This document shows, in pieces, positions 1 through 8,475 of a DNA stretch of 36,115 nucleotides (position 1 is its first letter; every line of letters begins with the position of its first letter). Origin of the DNA: an uncultured Gammaproteobacteria bacterium. Lineage in GTDB: Bacteria; Pseudomonadota; Gammaproteobacteria; Arenicellales; CAJQKF01. The stretch spans positions 1 to 36,115 of the forward strand of contig CAJQKF010000167.1 of assembly GCA_905478855.1 (NCBI GenBank), written 5' to 3'. Position numbers and translations under genes: made by a program. Below the pieces are notes generated by a model. That model made no database searches and was not told the DNA's origin. It worked only from the letters and a program-made list of their open reading frames with translations.

Positions 1-134
1 GGTAGTATTTAGTGCTTACCGAATATCGAAAATGGCGAACGGTGTTTGTTTCGGTGTGTAGATAGCCTACGGCTTTTATTTCGTATACGGGCTCTTCTTG
101 CTTTTTTCCAAATTCACAAGATAGATAACGGACA

Positions 135-1718
135 ATGACACTTACCCAACTTTCGGCAGATTTAGTGGACGGCGAGGGCAATTTAATTAATTTTGATTGT
201 GCCTATTCCTGTCGCACAGGCATCTTAAAAGTTATCGATTCGATACGCAGTATTCACGGTGAAAATGTTCGAATTGTTCCTATATCAGGAGCCTCGGGAG
301 GAGGCGGTATATTTCAACGCGCGAACCCTGATCCTGCAGATACCACAGTGGTTGGCTTAAAGATAGAACCTACAATCGAGCCGCTAGTCTCCGAGGAGGC
401 GGAGGTTTCGATTATTGGGTTAGAACTCAACGAAATTCGAATCGATCCGAATTCCTGGAAAATTTATGCCGGAGCTGGGGTAACTCTGGATCAATTGAAC
501 CGAAGTTTAGGTGATCATCTGGGGGCACGTTATCGAGTTTTGGGGGCAGATCTAACCAGCTATACCTATGCACAAGTTGGCGCTACGTTTATGACTGGTG
601 GTATGGGACCACAGCGACGTTACTTTAGCGATAGTGTAATAGAGATTGCATTGTTTAACGGAAATGATATTGAAGTAATGGATGGAGATGAAGTGCAATC
701 TTATGCTGCCACCTATGGTTGGAGTGGAATAGTCACCGCAGTTTGCTGTCGGTATGTTGAGCTACCGAAACATGAAATAGCATTCGCTTTGCCCGTTAAT
801 AATACTTCTGCAGAACTTGCCAGGCTTCTTGCTCATTTTGCACCGTTGAGCTATCTACATGTTGATAAAAATCAAGTTCTAAATGCTCGAAATGAAGACC
901 GGCTAATATTTGGTATTGAACATGTTACCAAAAAATCCATGCAACCCATGTTCGCACAAACTATAGATAATGAAATTACTCGGCGTGCCCACAGTTTGGT
1001 TACCAAATGCGATGCAAGCGGCGCTGATGGTCTGGTTTTTATAAACGGTTTTAGCAACCAGTCCTTAGATGAATTTTTACTTGCACTAGTGGATGATGCC
1101 GAGGCCGAAGAGTTAAGCATTGCCGGGACTTCCCTTGAGCATACTGAAATATTCAACGATGCAGAATTGATGCGTGCTGTGCGAGAAGCGGTACCGTTTG
1201 CTGCACGTACTCAGGCACCAGTAGGTGCTTATGTTTATAAAGGACATACCGATTCAAATGTTCGGCTCAATCCTGAGAGCGTAGAGCATACTATGGGAAA
1301 ATTGTGGTCTGCAAACATGCATTACGTCGAATCGGTGGAGGCGTACTTTGATGATCATCGCAGTACCGTTCGAGGTCAAATTCTGGTTTATGGACATCTC
1401 AACCCCTATGGTGTTGATCCGCATAATCGGTTAACTCTTGCATGCGATACTGAGGATGTGTTTGACCAAGTGCGCAAGGACTTGCATGGAATACGAGATT
1501 CTTATGTACGGGAGTTACAACAAATTTGCTTGACAACCGGCTCGTTGTTTGTCGGTGGCGAGAAAGGAGCGTGTTCTGAAAGTGAGATGTTTGAGAGTTT
1601 CGGTGGACCGGAAAAAGCTCCACTGGCACTGAATGAGAAGTTCCAGCGACAGGTTACTATTGTTCGTGACGCAAGTCCGCTGTTTAATTGGCGCGCATTA
1701 CCGCCTTATGGTAATTGA
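135..1718 (+). CDS. FAD-binding (PCMH/FAD_binding_4-type) oxidoreductase
   Basis: The 527-residue protein carries the FAD-binding fold of the vanillyl-alcohol-oxidase/GlcD superfamily. A glycine-rich FAD-pyrophosphate loop (P-I-S-G-A-S-G-G-G-G) lies at residues 49-58. The second glycine-rich segment, G-A-T-F-M-T-G-G-M-G-P, lies at about 149-159, where this family has its ATGGxG-type motif. Family members oxidise 2-hydroxy acids, alcohols or aldehydes and pass electrons to quinone, cytochrome or oxygen. There is no signal peptide or membrane segment, so it is probably cytoplasmic or peripheral. The C-terminal half is less familiar to me and I cannot name a substrate. It converges on the 2OG-oxygenase gene, whose stop lies about 50 bp beyond its own. 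Fold call firm, specificity unknown. Confidence 0.8.
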   Translation: MTLTQLSADLVDGEGNLINFDCAYSCRTGILKVIDSIRSIHGENVRIVPISGASGGGGIFQRANPDPADTTVVGLKIEPTIEPLVSEEAEVSIIGLELNEIRIDPNSWKIYAGAGVTLDQLNRSLGDHLGARYRVLGADLTSYTYAQVGATFMTGGMGPQRRYFSDSVIEIALFNGNDIEVMDGDEVQSYAATYGWSGIVTAVCCRYVELPKHEIAFALPVNNTSAELARLLAHFAPLSYLHVDKNQVLNARNEDRLIFGIEHVTKKSMQPMFAQTIDNEITRRAHSLVTKCDASGADGLVFINGFSNQSLDEFLLALVDDAEAEELSIAGTSLEHTEIFNDAELMRAVREAVPFAARTQAPVGAYVYKGHTDSNVRLNPESVEHTMGKLWSANMHYVESVEAYFDDHRSTVRGQILVYGHLNPYGVDPHNRLTLACDTEDVFDQVRKDLHGIRDSYVRELQQICLTTGSLFVGGEKGACSESEMFESFGGPEKAPLALNEKFQRQVTIVRDASPLFNWRALPPYGN

Positions 1719-1769
1719 AAAGCAATATAGCTAATTAGGAACGTGGGTTATAAAGTTTGCGGCGAAAAA

Positions 1770-2735
1770 TTAGCCCGTCTTTGTATATGCGTAAGTTCTG
1801 TTGATTGCGCCCATTAAATATTCTCCAGCCGTAGTGGGAGCATAGCGCGCTGGATTTGAAGGACTACAACACGAAGGTATGCATTCGATGGGTGCATGGA
1901 AGTTCGTATTGCCAAAACAAGCCATAGACACCCGTTCTTTGCCGCTGATATTAATAACCCGATGTCGTGTTGCACGAAAACGATCGTTTGTCCAGCGAGC
2001 CATTAGGTCGCCAATGTTGATGACTAATGTGCCGGGTACAGGTTCTACATGTTTCCAGATGTTTTCGCGAGTTTCTATTTCAAGACCGGCCACTCCATCC
2101 TGCCATAGCATGGCGAATGCTTCGTAGTCACTGTGTGCGCCAATGCCGCTGTTTGTATTTTCGTTAGGTGAATGCGCCGGGTAGTAATTGACATTCATTA
2201 CACTTGCCGGCTTTTCAATAAGATCGGTAAAAAAGTCAGCAGGAAGTTTTAATCCCACCGCAAAAAGATTAAAAATATTGACAGCGAGGTTCTGAAACTC
2301 AAGGTATACGTTATACAGCTGGGTTTGAAAATGTGGGAATTCAATGGGCCAAATGTTCGGACCGTATAATGTGATTCCTGCCAGATAGTCAGGATCTGAT
2401 TCGTCTAGGTCTAGTGCAACTTTATAAGCTTCTCGAATATCACCGCCTTTCTTGGTATCTGGTGCTACATCGAAATTTCCTACATAGCCACGGTGATGAG
2501 AAACCGTAGTTATATGCACTTTAGTCTTTACAGAGGCTGGTGCGTGAAAAAAATCCAGGGCTGCATTTCGCGCACTGACAAACTGGGACTCTTCAATTCC
2601 GTGCCCAGTTAGATAAAAGAACCCTGCCGACTCACAGGTAGACATGGTTTGATCAGCAACAGCTTGCCTCTGATGTTCGCTACCGTTTATGAAGCTACGT
2701 AAATCAATAATAGGTAAATCGGCTTTGTCTGACAT
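1770..2735 (-). CDS. 2-oxoglutarate/Fe(II)-dependent oxygenase, isopenicillin N synthase-like
   Basis: This 321-residue protein has the two-domain layout of the IPNS/2OG-Fe(II) family: an N-terminal DIOX_N segment (about 5-115) and a C-terminal double-stranded beta helix. The metal ligands are visible as H201-x-D203 (in A-H-S-D-Y) and H258 (in T-R-H-R-V). R268-V-S270 matches the RxS motif that binds 2-oxoglutarate. It should hydroxylate or oxidatively demethylate a small molecule in the cytoplasm. The start is divergent from the EamA exporter at 2774 with only 38 bp between them, so the two probably share a promoter region and possibly a substrate. The bacterial homologs I know of are mostly of unassigned specificity. 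Confidence 0.88.
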   Translation of the reverse strand: MSDKADLPIIDLRSFINGSEHQRQAVADQTMSTCESAGFFYLTGHGIEESQFVSARNAALDFFHAPASVKTKVHITTVSHHRGYVGNFDVAPDTKKGGDIREAYKVALDLDESDPDYLAGITLYGPNIWPIEFPHFQTQLYNVYLEFQNLAVNIFNLFAVGLKLPADFFTDLIEKPASVMNVNYYPAHSPNENTNSGIGAHSDYEAFAMLWQDGVAGLEIETRENIWKHVEPVPGTLVINIGDLMARWTNDRFRATRHRVINISGKERVSMACFGNTNFHAPIECIPSCCSPSNPARYAPTTAGEYLMGAINRTYAYTKTG

Positions 2736-2773
2736 GTCGCAATAATATGTAAATTCGGTAGCAAGAATAAGCT

Positions 2774-3724
2774 ATGATTCCCTACTTTTTCAAGCGAACA
2801 TTTATGCCTAATAGCATCCTATATCTTTTTACCGTATTAATTTGGGGTTCTTCCTGGTTCGTAATTACGTTTCAGCTAGGCGTTGTAGCGCCGCAAGTGT
2901 CGGTTTTATACCGCTTTGCCATAGCTTCATTGGTGTTACTTGTATACTGTTTACTACGTGGTGAAAGGCTCCGCTATGGCCTTCACGATCACCTACGGTT
3001 TGCGTTTATCGGCTTATTTCTATTTAACCTCAATTACACATTTGTGTACTTTGCATCGTCGTCGTTAACCACAGGACTTATTTCTGTGGTGTTCAGTTGC
3101 GTACAAATCTTTAACATGCTGATAGCCTATGTTGTACTTCGTGATCGTATTACCCTACGTATGGCTCTTGGCGCATCTATTGGAATAGTCGGGATAGCTT
3201 TGGTGTTTTGGCCTGAAATTGATGCACTAGATTTTGGTGATGAAGTATTGCGCGGTATTGGGTTGACTCTTTTGGGTACCCTCTGTGCATCAATAGGTAT
3301 GATTAGTTCAGCCCGTTTTCAGAGGCAGAATTATCCGGTATTGCAAACCAATGCATGGGGTATGACATGGGGTGCATGTTGGATGTTCCTATTCGTTTCG
3401 ATTGCGGGTCACGAATGGAGTTTCGATTATTCGGTAACGTATATATCAGCGCTATTGTTCTTATCTATATTTTCTACTGTTCTTGGATTTGGTTGTTTTT
3501 TAACTCTGGTGGGCCGTATGGGGGCTGCGCGAGCATCTTATGCAATGATTATTTTTCCAATTGTATCGTTACTAATATCCACTGCATTTGAAAACTACAT
3601 ATGGACTGTAGTAGCGAGTGCGGGTGTAGTTTTGGCCATTATTGGCAATATAATTATATTATTGGATAAACAAGGGAATATGAAAGTAAAACCCAAGTCT
3701 TCATCAGAGGTGAAAGCACGGTGA
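2774..3724 (+). CDS. DMT-superfamily (EamA) inner-membrane transporter
   Basis: The protein has about ten hydrophobic helices in the 5+5 arrangement of two EamA repeats. The opening is N-S-I-L-Y-L-F-T-V-L-I-W-G-S-S-W, and the second repeat ends near G-A-A-R-A-S-Y-A-M-I-I-F-P. Family members usually export amino acids or other metabolites. The ATG at 2804 (residue 11) begins right at helix 1 and is an alternative start. Its TGA stop overlaps the GTG start of the SHMT-like gene in a GTGA junction, so the two are translationally coupled. That makes the substrate or product of the SHMT-like enzyme a plausible cargo, which is inference. Lys-rich residues close the C-terminus. Confidence 0.87.
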   Translation: MIPYFFKRTFMPNSILYLFTVLIWGSSWFVITFQLGVVAPQVSVLYRFAIASLVLLVYCLLRGERLRYGLHDHLRFAFIGLFLFNLNYTFVYFASSSLTTGLISVVFSCVQIFNMLIAYVVLRDRITLRMALGASIGIVGIALVFWPEIDALDFGDEVLRGIGLTLLGTLCASIGMISSARFQRQNYPVLQTNAWGMTWGACWMFLFVSIAGHEWSFDYSVTYISALLFLSIFSTVLGFGCFLTLVGRMGAARASYAMIIFPIVSLLISTAFENYIWTVVASAGVVLAIIGNIIILLDKQGNMKVKPKSSSEVKAR

Positions 3725-5001
3725 ATGTTATTGATAGTCAGAAAGCTTTTTTTCAAAGCTCAATTGGGGAAGCCGATCCACTGATCGCTGTGGCTCTCAG
3801 TGCTGAGCTAAATCGACAGCAAAATCAGATTGAGCTGATTGCATCAGAAAATATTGTCTCACGAGCGGTGTTAGATGCCTTGGGTCATGCGATGACCAAT
3901 AAAACACTAGAAGGCTATCCGGGCAAGCGATTTCACGGTGGAGGCAAATATGTAGACATCGTAGAACAAGCGGCAATTGATCGAGCAAAGCAATTGTTTG
4001 GCTGTGAGTATGTGAACTGCCAGCCTCATTCAGGAACACAGGCAAATCAGGCGGTATTTTTTGCCCTACTAAAACCGGGAGATTCGGTGCTAAGTATGGA
4101 TTTATCTGCGGGCGGTCACTTAAGCCACGGTGCCAGTCCGAATTTATCGGGTCGGTGGTTTGATGCCCATCATTATGGAGTAGATGCTGAAACCGGTGCT
4201 ATCGACTATGAGAGTTTGGGAAAAATCGCTAAACGTGTTCAGCCGAAATTAATTATTGCGGGTGGTTCAGCGTATCCGCGACGGATCGATTTTGAACGAA
4301 TTTCTAATGTGGCCAAAAATGTTGGCGCGATTTTCTTAGCCGATATGGCACACATTGCTGGGTTGGTTGCGGCCGGTGTGCATCCGTCCCCTGTGCCACA
4401 CGCTGATATCGTGACTTGCACGACCACTAAAACGATGCGTGGACCCCGTGGCGGTTTGATTTTGTGTCGGGATAAAGAGTTAGGTAAGAAGTTTCAGTCC
4501 GCCATATTTCCTGGTGTGCAAGGTAGTTTGCATACCCAGGTTATTGCCGCAAAGGCGGTTTGTCTCGGTGAAGCGTTAACGGATGATTTTCGTTATTACG
4601 GGCAAGCGGTCTTAAACAATGCTCACGCATTGGGAGAAACGCTGAAGAAAAATGGAGTGCGCTTAGTTTCTGATGGAACTGATACCCACATGATATTGCT
4701 CAATCTGGAAAATTCCGGGATGTCTGGTCAAATGCTTCAGAATGCACTAGATATTGTAAATATTACGTCGAATAAAAACCCTATACCATTTGATTCAAAA
4801 CGACCGTCCGAATGGAAGGGTGTGCGGTTAGGTGTTGCTGCGGCGACGACCCGTGGGCTGCAAGAGAAAGACTTTGTGTTGTTGGGTGAGATTATAGGTA
4901 AGATAGTAAAGCATCATAAAGAGCTTAAGGTCGAGCAGAGCAATGAGTATCGCCAAATTATTGCGCGTGTATGTGCTGAGTACCCAATCTATGATTGCTA
5001 A
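3721..5001 (+). CDS. Serine hydroxymethyltransferase-like PLP enzyme with altered active site
   Basis: A 426-residue fold-type I PLP enzyme that aligns along its length with bacterial GlyA. The PLP lysine is K237 (C-T-T-T-K-T-M-R-G-P-R-G-G). The pyridine-nitrogen Asp is D208 in A-D-M-A-H, and the substrate-carboxylate Arg is R369 in G-V-R-L-G. The general-acid/base Glu of E-G-Y-P-G is kept (E64). By my alignment with E. coli GlyA, however, Y55 is T62, Y65 is H72 (R-F-H-G-G for R-Y-Y-G-G), and H228, which precedes the PLP lysine, is T236. The usual Q-G-G-P segment reads Q-G-S-L. It is therefore probably not the housekeeping enzyme but a paralog acting on another beta-hydroxy or alpha-substituted amino acid. 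The start is GTG, coupled to the upstream EamA gene. Confidence 0.85.
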   Translation: MNVIDSQKAFFQSSIGEADPLIAVALSAELNRQQNQIELIASENIVSRAVLDALGHAMTNKTLEGYPGKRFHGGGKYVDIVEQAAIDRAKQLFGCEYVNCQPHSGTQANQAVFFALLKPGDSVLSMDLSAGGHLSHGASPNLSGRWFDAHHYGVDAETGAIDYESLGKIAKRVQPKLIIAGGSAYPRRIDFERISNVAKNVGAIFLADMAHIAGLVAAGVHPSPVPHADIVTCTTTKTMRGPRGGLILCRDKELGKKFQSAIFPGVQGSLHTQVIAAKAVCLGEALTDDFRYYGQAVLNNAHALGETLKKNGVRLVSDGTDTHMILLNLENSGMSGQMLQNALDIVNITSNKNPIPFDSKRPSEWKGVRLGVAAATTRGLQEKDFVLLGEIIGKIVKHHKELKVEQSNEYRQIIARVCAEYPIYDC

Positions 5002-5140
5002 GTGTATTTTTTCGAGAAAATTCTGATTAGGTCTGAGTTCTTTGTTGTTGGGAAGCGCCAATATTGATAGGACTCCCGAATATTCGCTCAGGGAAAATTA
5101 AGTTAATTAAACGAGCTAACGGGAAATATCCCTGGAGCTT

Positions 5141-6097
5141 TTAAATAAGCTCAGACACCGGGTGTAAACCATCGATGCCACGGACTGGAATTGATGGCAA
5201 ATCATTAAACTGCAATTGTTTATTGGAATCCGTCATCTCTTTAGTAATGTCCGACAACAAGATTTGACCAGGTTGGGCCGAAGCAGCAATGCGTGCCGCT
5301 TTGTTTACCACGGTACCGAAAAAATCCCCTTTGCTTTGAATAACTGCACCACTGTGTATGCCAATGCGAATTTTAAAGGCCGGCTCCCTTGTTGATTGAT
5401 TAATGTGTGTAGTGATAGACCTTGCAGCCAAGAGTGCGGATGTGGCCGAAGGAAATGTTGACATGGTGCCGTCTCCTAGGGCTTTCACAACTGTGCCACT
5501 GTTCTGGTTTATATGATCCGTAAGTGATTGAATGTGCCAGTCTATTGTTGCAGCCCACGTGCGGTCACCGACAATACTCGCAATCGATGTTGAATTGACA
5601 ATATCCGTGAACATTACGGTCGCGGTTTCGTTATCGAAGTTAAGTTTAAACCCAGTTTTTGCATTTTCAATTAAATCGTAAAATGCAGTATGATCTACTC
5701 CCATTTTTTCCACATTGGATTTTGGATTGGAAATATGTACGTGCACTAGTTTCCAATTTCCTGCTTCGAGTGTAAAAATCGAGGAGATCCGATGTAGCCA
5801 AAAAGTTTCAAACCCTGAAAACTTTATCTCTCCAATCCATGTTCCCCAACCTGTAGCTCCGTTTTCAAATGCTTCAATTGAAATTGGTCGATGCTCCATT
5901 TCGGGTATTTCTTCTACATGGTGAATATACGCTTCGCGGATAACATCACCTGACCAAATCTCGTTAACGTCCGAGCCGATATATCGTAAATTCACGGATT
6001 TGGAGAATAAATTATTTAGTGATTCCCGATCTTTTAGTTGAAAAGATTTCATCCAGCGGCTAATCACCGCTACCAATTCAGGCGATTCTTTTATCAA
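5141..6097 (-). CDS. NTF2/SnoaL-like domain fused to class III nucleotide cyclase
   Basis: Residues about 1-130 look like a SnoaL/NTF2-like cone fold (R-W-M-K-S-F-Q-L-K-D-R-E-S-L near the start). Residues about 155-318 are a class III adenylate/guanylate cyclase domain. The metal-binding aspartates are D165 (F-T-D-I-V-N-S-T) and D209 (L-G-D-G). K205 and D258 (G-D-F-F-G) occupy the base-recognition positions and together are typical of adenylate cyclases. N265 and R269 (V-N-K-A-A-R-I) are the transition-state residues, so the enzyme looks catalytically complete. There are no membrane helices. The NTF2-like part may bind a small ligand and sense it. The start is TTG, supported by a GAGGG ribosome-binding site eight bases upstream. 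It converges on the SHMT-like gene. Confidence 0.85.
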   Translation of the reverse strand: MIKESPELVAVISRWMKSFQLKDRESLNNLFSKSVNLRYIGSDVNEIWSGDVIREAYIHHVEEIPEMEHRPISIEAFENGATGWGTWIGEIKFSGFETFWLHRISSIFTLEAGNWKLVHVHISNPKSNVEKMGVDHTAFYDLIENAKTGFKLNFDNETATVMFTDIVNSTSIASIVGDRTWAATIDWHIQSLTDHINQNSGTVVKALGDGTMSTFPSATSALLAARSITTHINQSTREPAFKIRIGIHSGAVIQSKGDFFGTVVNKAARIAASAQPGQILLSDITKEMTDSNKQLQFNDLPSIPVRGIDGLHPVSELI

Positions 6098-6309
6098 TTA
6101 TTTTTCCCTCACTGTAGTGTTGATGAGATGTAGCTATTTTCTTGATAATACAGCTTTTCCATATCAAATGAGTTTCATAAACAAGAAATTCAGTATCAAA
6201 TTTAAGGACTCTCAGCGAGAAGGAATTTATAATAATTTATTGTATTGTCATTTTAGAAAATTAGATTATCTGATTTACAATCCGGTTAGTTTCCCCAAAT
6301 ATAATAACT

Positions 6310-7224
6310 ATGAATAAATCAAACAACGCTACAGCTGGGATTATATTCGTATTACTCGGTGCGTTGGTGATTGGCATAATGCCGAGTGCTGCAAAGATAG
6401 CGTATCAAGAGGGGGCTAACCCAATGGCGGCAATTGTCGTGCGGAGTCTGATTGGTGTTATCGGTATAGGTATTTACATGGGGCTTGCCGGAATAAGATT
6501 CGGTGTGGGATGGAATACGGTTCGTTATAGTGGTTTTTCAGGAGCCATGCAATCTTTGAGTTCCTTGGGCATTATGTTCTCTCTAGCCTATATGGACGTA
6601 AGTCTGTCTGTACTTATCGTTTTCTGCTTTCCGTTTATTGTCGCCGCATTTACCCACTTTACTGGTAGTTCAAAGATATCGGGGAGAGTGCTAATCTGTT
6701 TCTGTGTTTCTATGGTCGGTCTAACGCTAGTTTTAGGGGTAAAAGATAGTAGCGTCAGTCTTTCGGGTATTTTGTTTGCCGTTATAGGAATGGTTTCAAC
6801 AGCCGCCATGGTGTTAACAGTGTCGAAACTTTCTTCTCGCATTGGACCAATTCCTGCAAATTTTTTTATGACAGGTTGGACGTCAATCTATTTTTTGATT
6901 GTTGTGGCTATTGGCCCAGCGATTGGTCTAATTAGTGATCCTACTTTGCCAGGAACAATGCGAGGCTGGATCGCGCTATTTGGCGTTGGTGTTTCCTTTT
7001 CATTGGGTTATGTATTATTTTTTATAGGAGCAGCTATTATTGGTTCCACACGAGCATCAATGTTGAGTATTATGGAGCCGGTTCTTATTATTTTAACGGC
7101 GATGGTTTTAGTAGATGAAAGGCTAAGCTCGATTCAATGGGTCGGTTTATTATTGGTGATTCTCAGTTTAATGGTAATTGAGTTGCCGGGGCGAAAGCGA
7201 GCAAAGGTCACGATATCAAAATAA
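6310..7224 (+). CDS. DMT-superfamily (EamA) inner-membrane transporter
   Basis: This 304-residue protein has about ten transmembrane helices in two EamA repeats. It begins at a short cytoplasmic tail followed by A-G-I-I-F-V-L-L-G-A-L. The second repeat shows the usual S-T-R-A-S-M-L-S-I-M-E-P-V segment and ends in a hydrophobic helix followed by a basic tail. The cargo is unknown. It lies upstream of the Rieske oxygenase gene on the same strand with a 67-bp gap, so the two may be cotranscribed. It is a distinct paralog of the EamA protein at 2774 rather than a recent duplicate. Confidence 0.87.
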   Translation: MNKSNNATAGIIFVLLGALVIGIMPSAAKIAYQEGANPMAAIVVRSLIGVIGIGIYMGLAGIRFGVGWNTVRYSGFSGAMQSLSSLGIMFSLAYMDVSLSVLIVFCFPFIVAAFTHFTGSSKISGRVLICFCVSMVGLTLVLGVKDSSVSLSGILFAVIGMVSTAAMVLTVSKLSSRIGPIPANFFMTGWTSIYFLIVVAIGPAIGLISDPTLPGTMRGWIALFGVGVSFSLGYVLFFIGAAIIGSTRASMLSIMEPVLIILTAMVLVDERLSSIQWVGLLLVILSLMVIELPGRKRAKVTISK

Positions 7225-7291
7225 GTTGGTCTCAAACTCCAATCAATGACTATTCAGCGGTGATATTTGCATTAAAAGATAGGTAAAACCG

Positions 7292-8470
7292 ATGTTACAA
7301 AAGTATAGTAAAGATCAACAACTAAAGGATTCATTTGTTCGTCCGCTTAACGAGTTGACTGGGTTACCGAACATTGCATATTGCTCAGCTGAATTTGCAC
7401 AATTTGAACGTGATCACGTTCTATCCAAAAGCTGGTTCTGTATTGCCAACGAAGCACAGCTAGCGCGCGCCGGATGGGCGCATCCGGTAGACATACTTGG
7501 GCTTCCATTGGTGGTTGTAAAGGATAAAACTAATGTTGTTCGTGTGTTTCATAACGTCTGTTCGCACAGGGGAATGAGACTCGTTGACGAAGCCAGGGGA
7601 GTCGGTAGTATCATAGCCTGTCGTTATCATGGGTGGTGTTATTCAACCGCTGGTGATTTAAAATCAACGCCGCATATTGCAGGCGAGGGTGAGCACCTAG
7701 ATGAACGGTTTTGCAAGGTGTCTAATGGACTCAAGAGTGTAAGATCACATATCTTTGCCGGCATGATTTTTGTTAATCTGAGCGGCGACGCCGAAGACTT
7801 TTCAACTTTTATTAGCCCGGTCTTGGAGCATTGGTCTGAGATCGATTTTAAACGGTATTCTCACGGTGGTGCAGACTCTGTTTGGGAGATAACCCTCAAT
7901 ACCAACTGGAAATTAGCTCAGGAGAATCATGTTGATGGATATCATTTGCCCTTTGTGCATCCTGATTTGCATCGTTATTCGCCACTTCGAAATCACTATC
8001 CGTTATTGCTTGAGGGGTCGGCATCCGGTCAAGGCTCAACAAGCCAAAATCACGCTGATGACATTGGTGTTGATCAATTACCCATGAATCCAGATTTGTC
8101 TGAACCGTGGCATCAGGGCAAGGCAGAATTCTTGAGTGTATTCCCCAATATTATGATGGCTGTTCATGCTGATCATCTTTGGACTGTGCAACTGATACCG
8201 GTAGCAGAGAATATTACCGTTGAGCGAATGGATTTGTGTTATTTTAAAGAAGGTGCTACCGACGAAAAGTACGCAGAGTTACGACGTAATAATCGAGATA
8301 GAATGCTAGCGATTTTTGAGGAAGATCGAGCTATGGTTGAAGGTATGCAAAAAGGTAGGCAGTCACCTGCTTTTAATGGCGGGTCCTTGTCACCCACTAT
8401 GGATCAACCGGCGCATTGTTTTATTCGAATAGTCGCTAAGGCCGTACTTAATGCAATTGGGAAGGAGTAA
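7292..8470 (+). CDS. Rieske non-haem iron oxygenase, alpha subunit
   Basis: A 392-residue ring-hydroxylating-type oxygenase alpha subunit. The Rieske [2Fe-2S] ligands are C90-x-H92 and C110-x2-H113 (C-S-H-R-G and C-R-Y-H-G-W). The mononuclear iron site is H218 and H223 (D-G-Y-H-L-P-F-V-H), with the third carboxylate at about D345. D215 is the residue bridging the two metal centres. In this family such proteins hydroxylate aromatic rings or demethylate quaternary amines, as GbcA and CntA do. A partner reductase is needed and none is encoded in this window. The gene is followed after five bases by the methyltransferase-family gene, so the two form an operon. The substrate is not assignable. Confidence 0.9.
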   Translation: MLQKYSKDQQLKDSFVRPLNELTGLPNIAYCSAEFAQFERDHVLSKSWFCIANEAQLARAGWAHPVDILGLPLVVVKDKTNVVRVFHNVCSHRGMRLVDEARGVGSIIACRYHGWCYSTAGDLKSTPHIAGEGEHLDERFCKVSNGLKSVRSHIFAGMIFVNLSGDAEDFSTFISPVLEHWSEIDFKRYSHGGADSVWEITLNTNWKLAQENHVDGYHLPFVHPDLHRYSPLRNHYPLLLEGSASGQGSTSQNHADDIGVDQLPMNPDLSEPWHQGKAEFLSVFPNIMMAVHADHLWTVQLIPVAENITVERMDLCYFKEGATDEKYAELRRNNRDRMLAIFEEDRAMVEGMQKGRQSPAFNGGSLSPTMDQPAHCFIRIVAKAVLNAIGKE

Positions 8471-8475
8471 ATGTT

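Noticed and set aside
5113..5152. Hairpins in the gap between the SHMT-like and cyclase genes as a bidirectional terminator
   Set aside because: GAGCTT-TTAAAT-AAGCTC and the neighbouring GGGA/TCCC stem are short or interrupted, and no T-run follows on either strand.
6117..6317. 66-codon open frame before the second EamA gene
   Set aside because: Very AT-rich, no ribosome-binding site, no recognisable motif, and it overlaps the start of the EamA gene; composition matches non-coding DNA.
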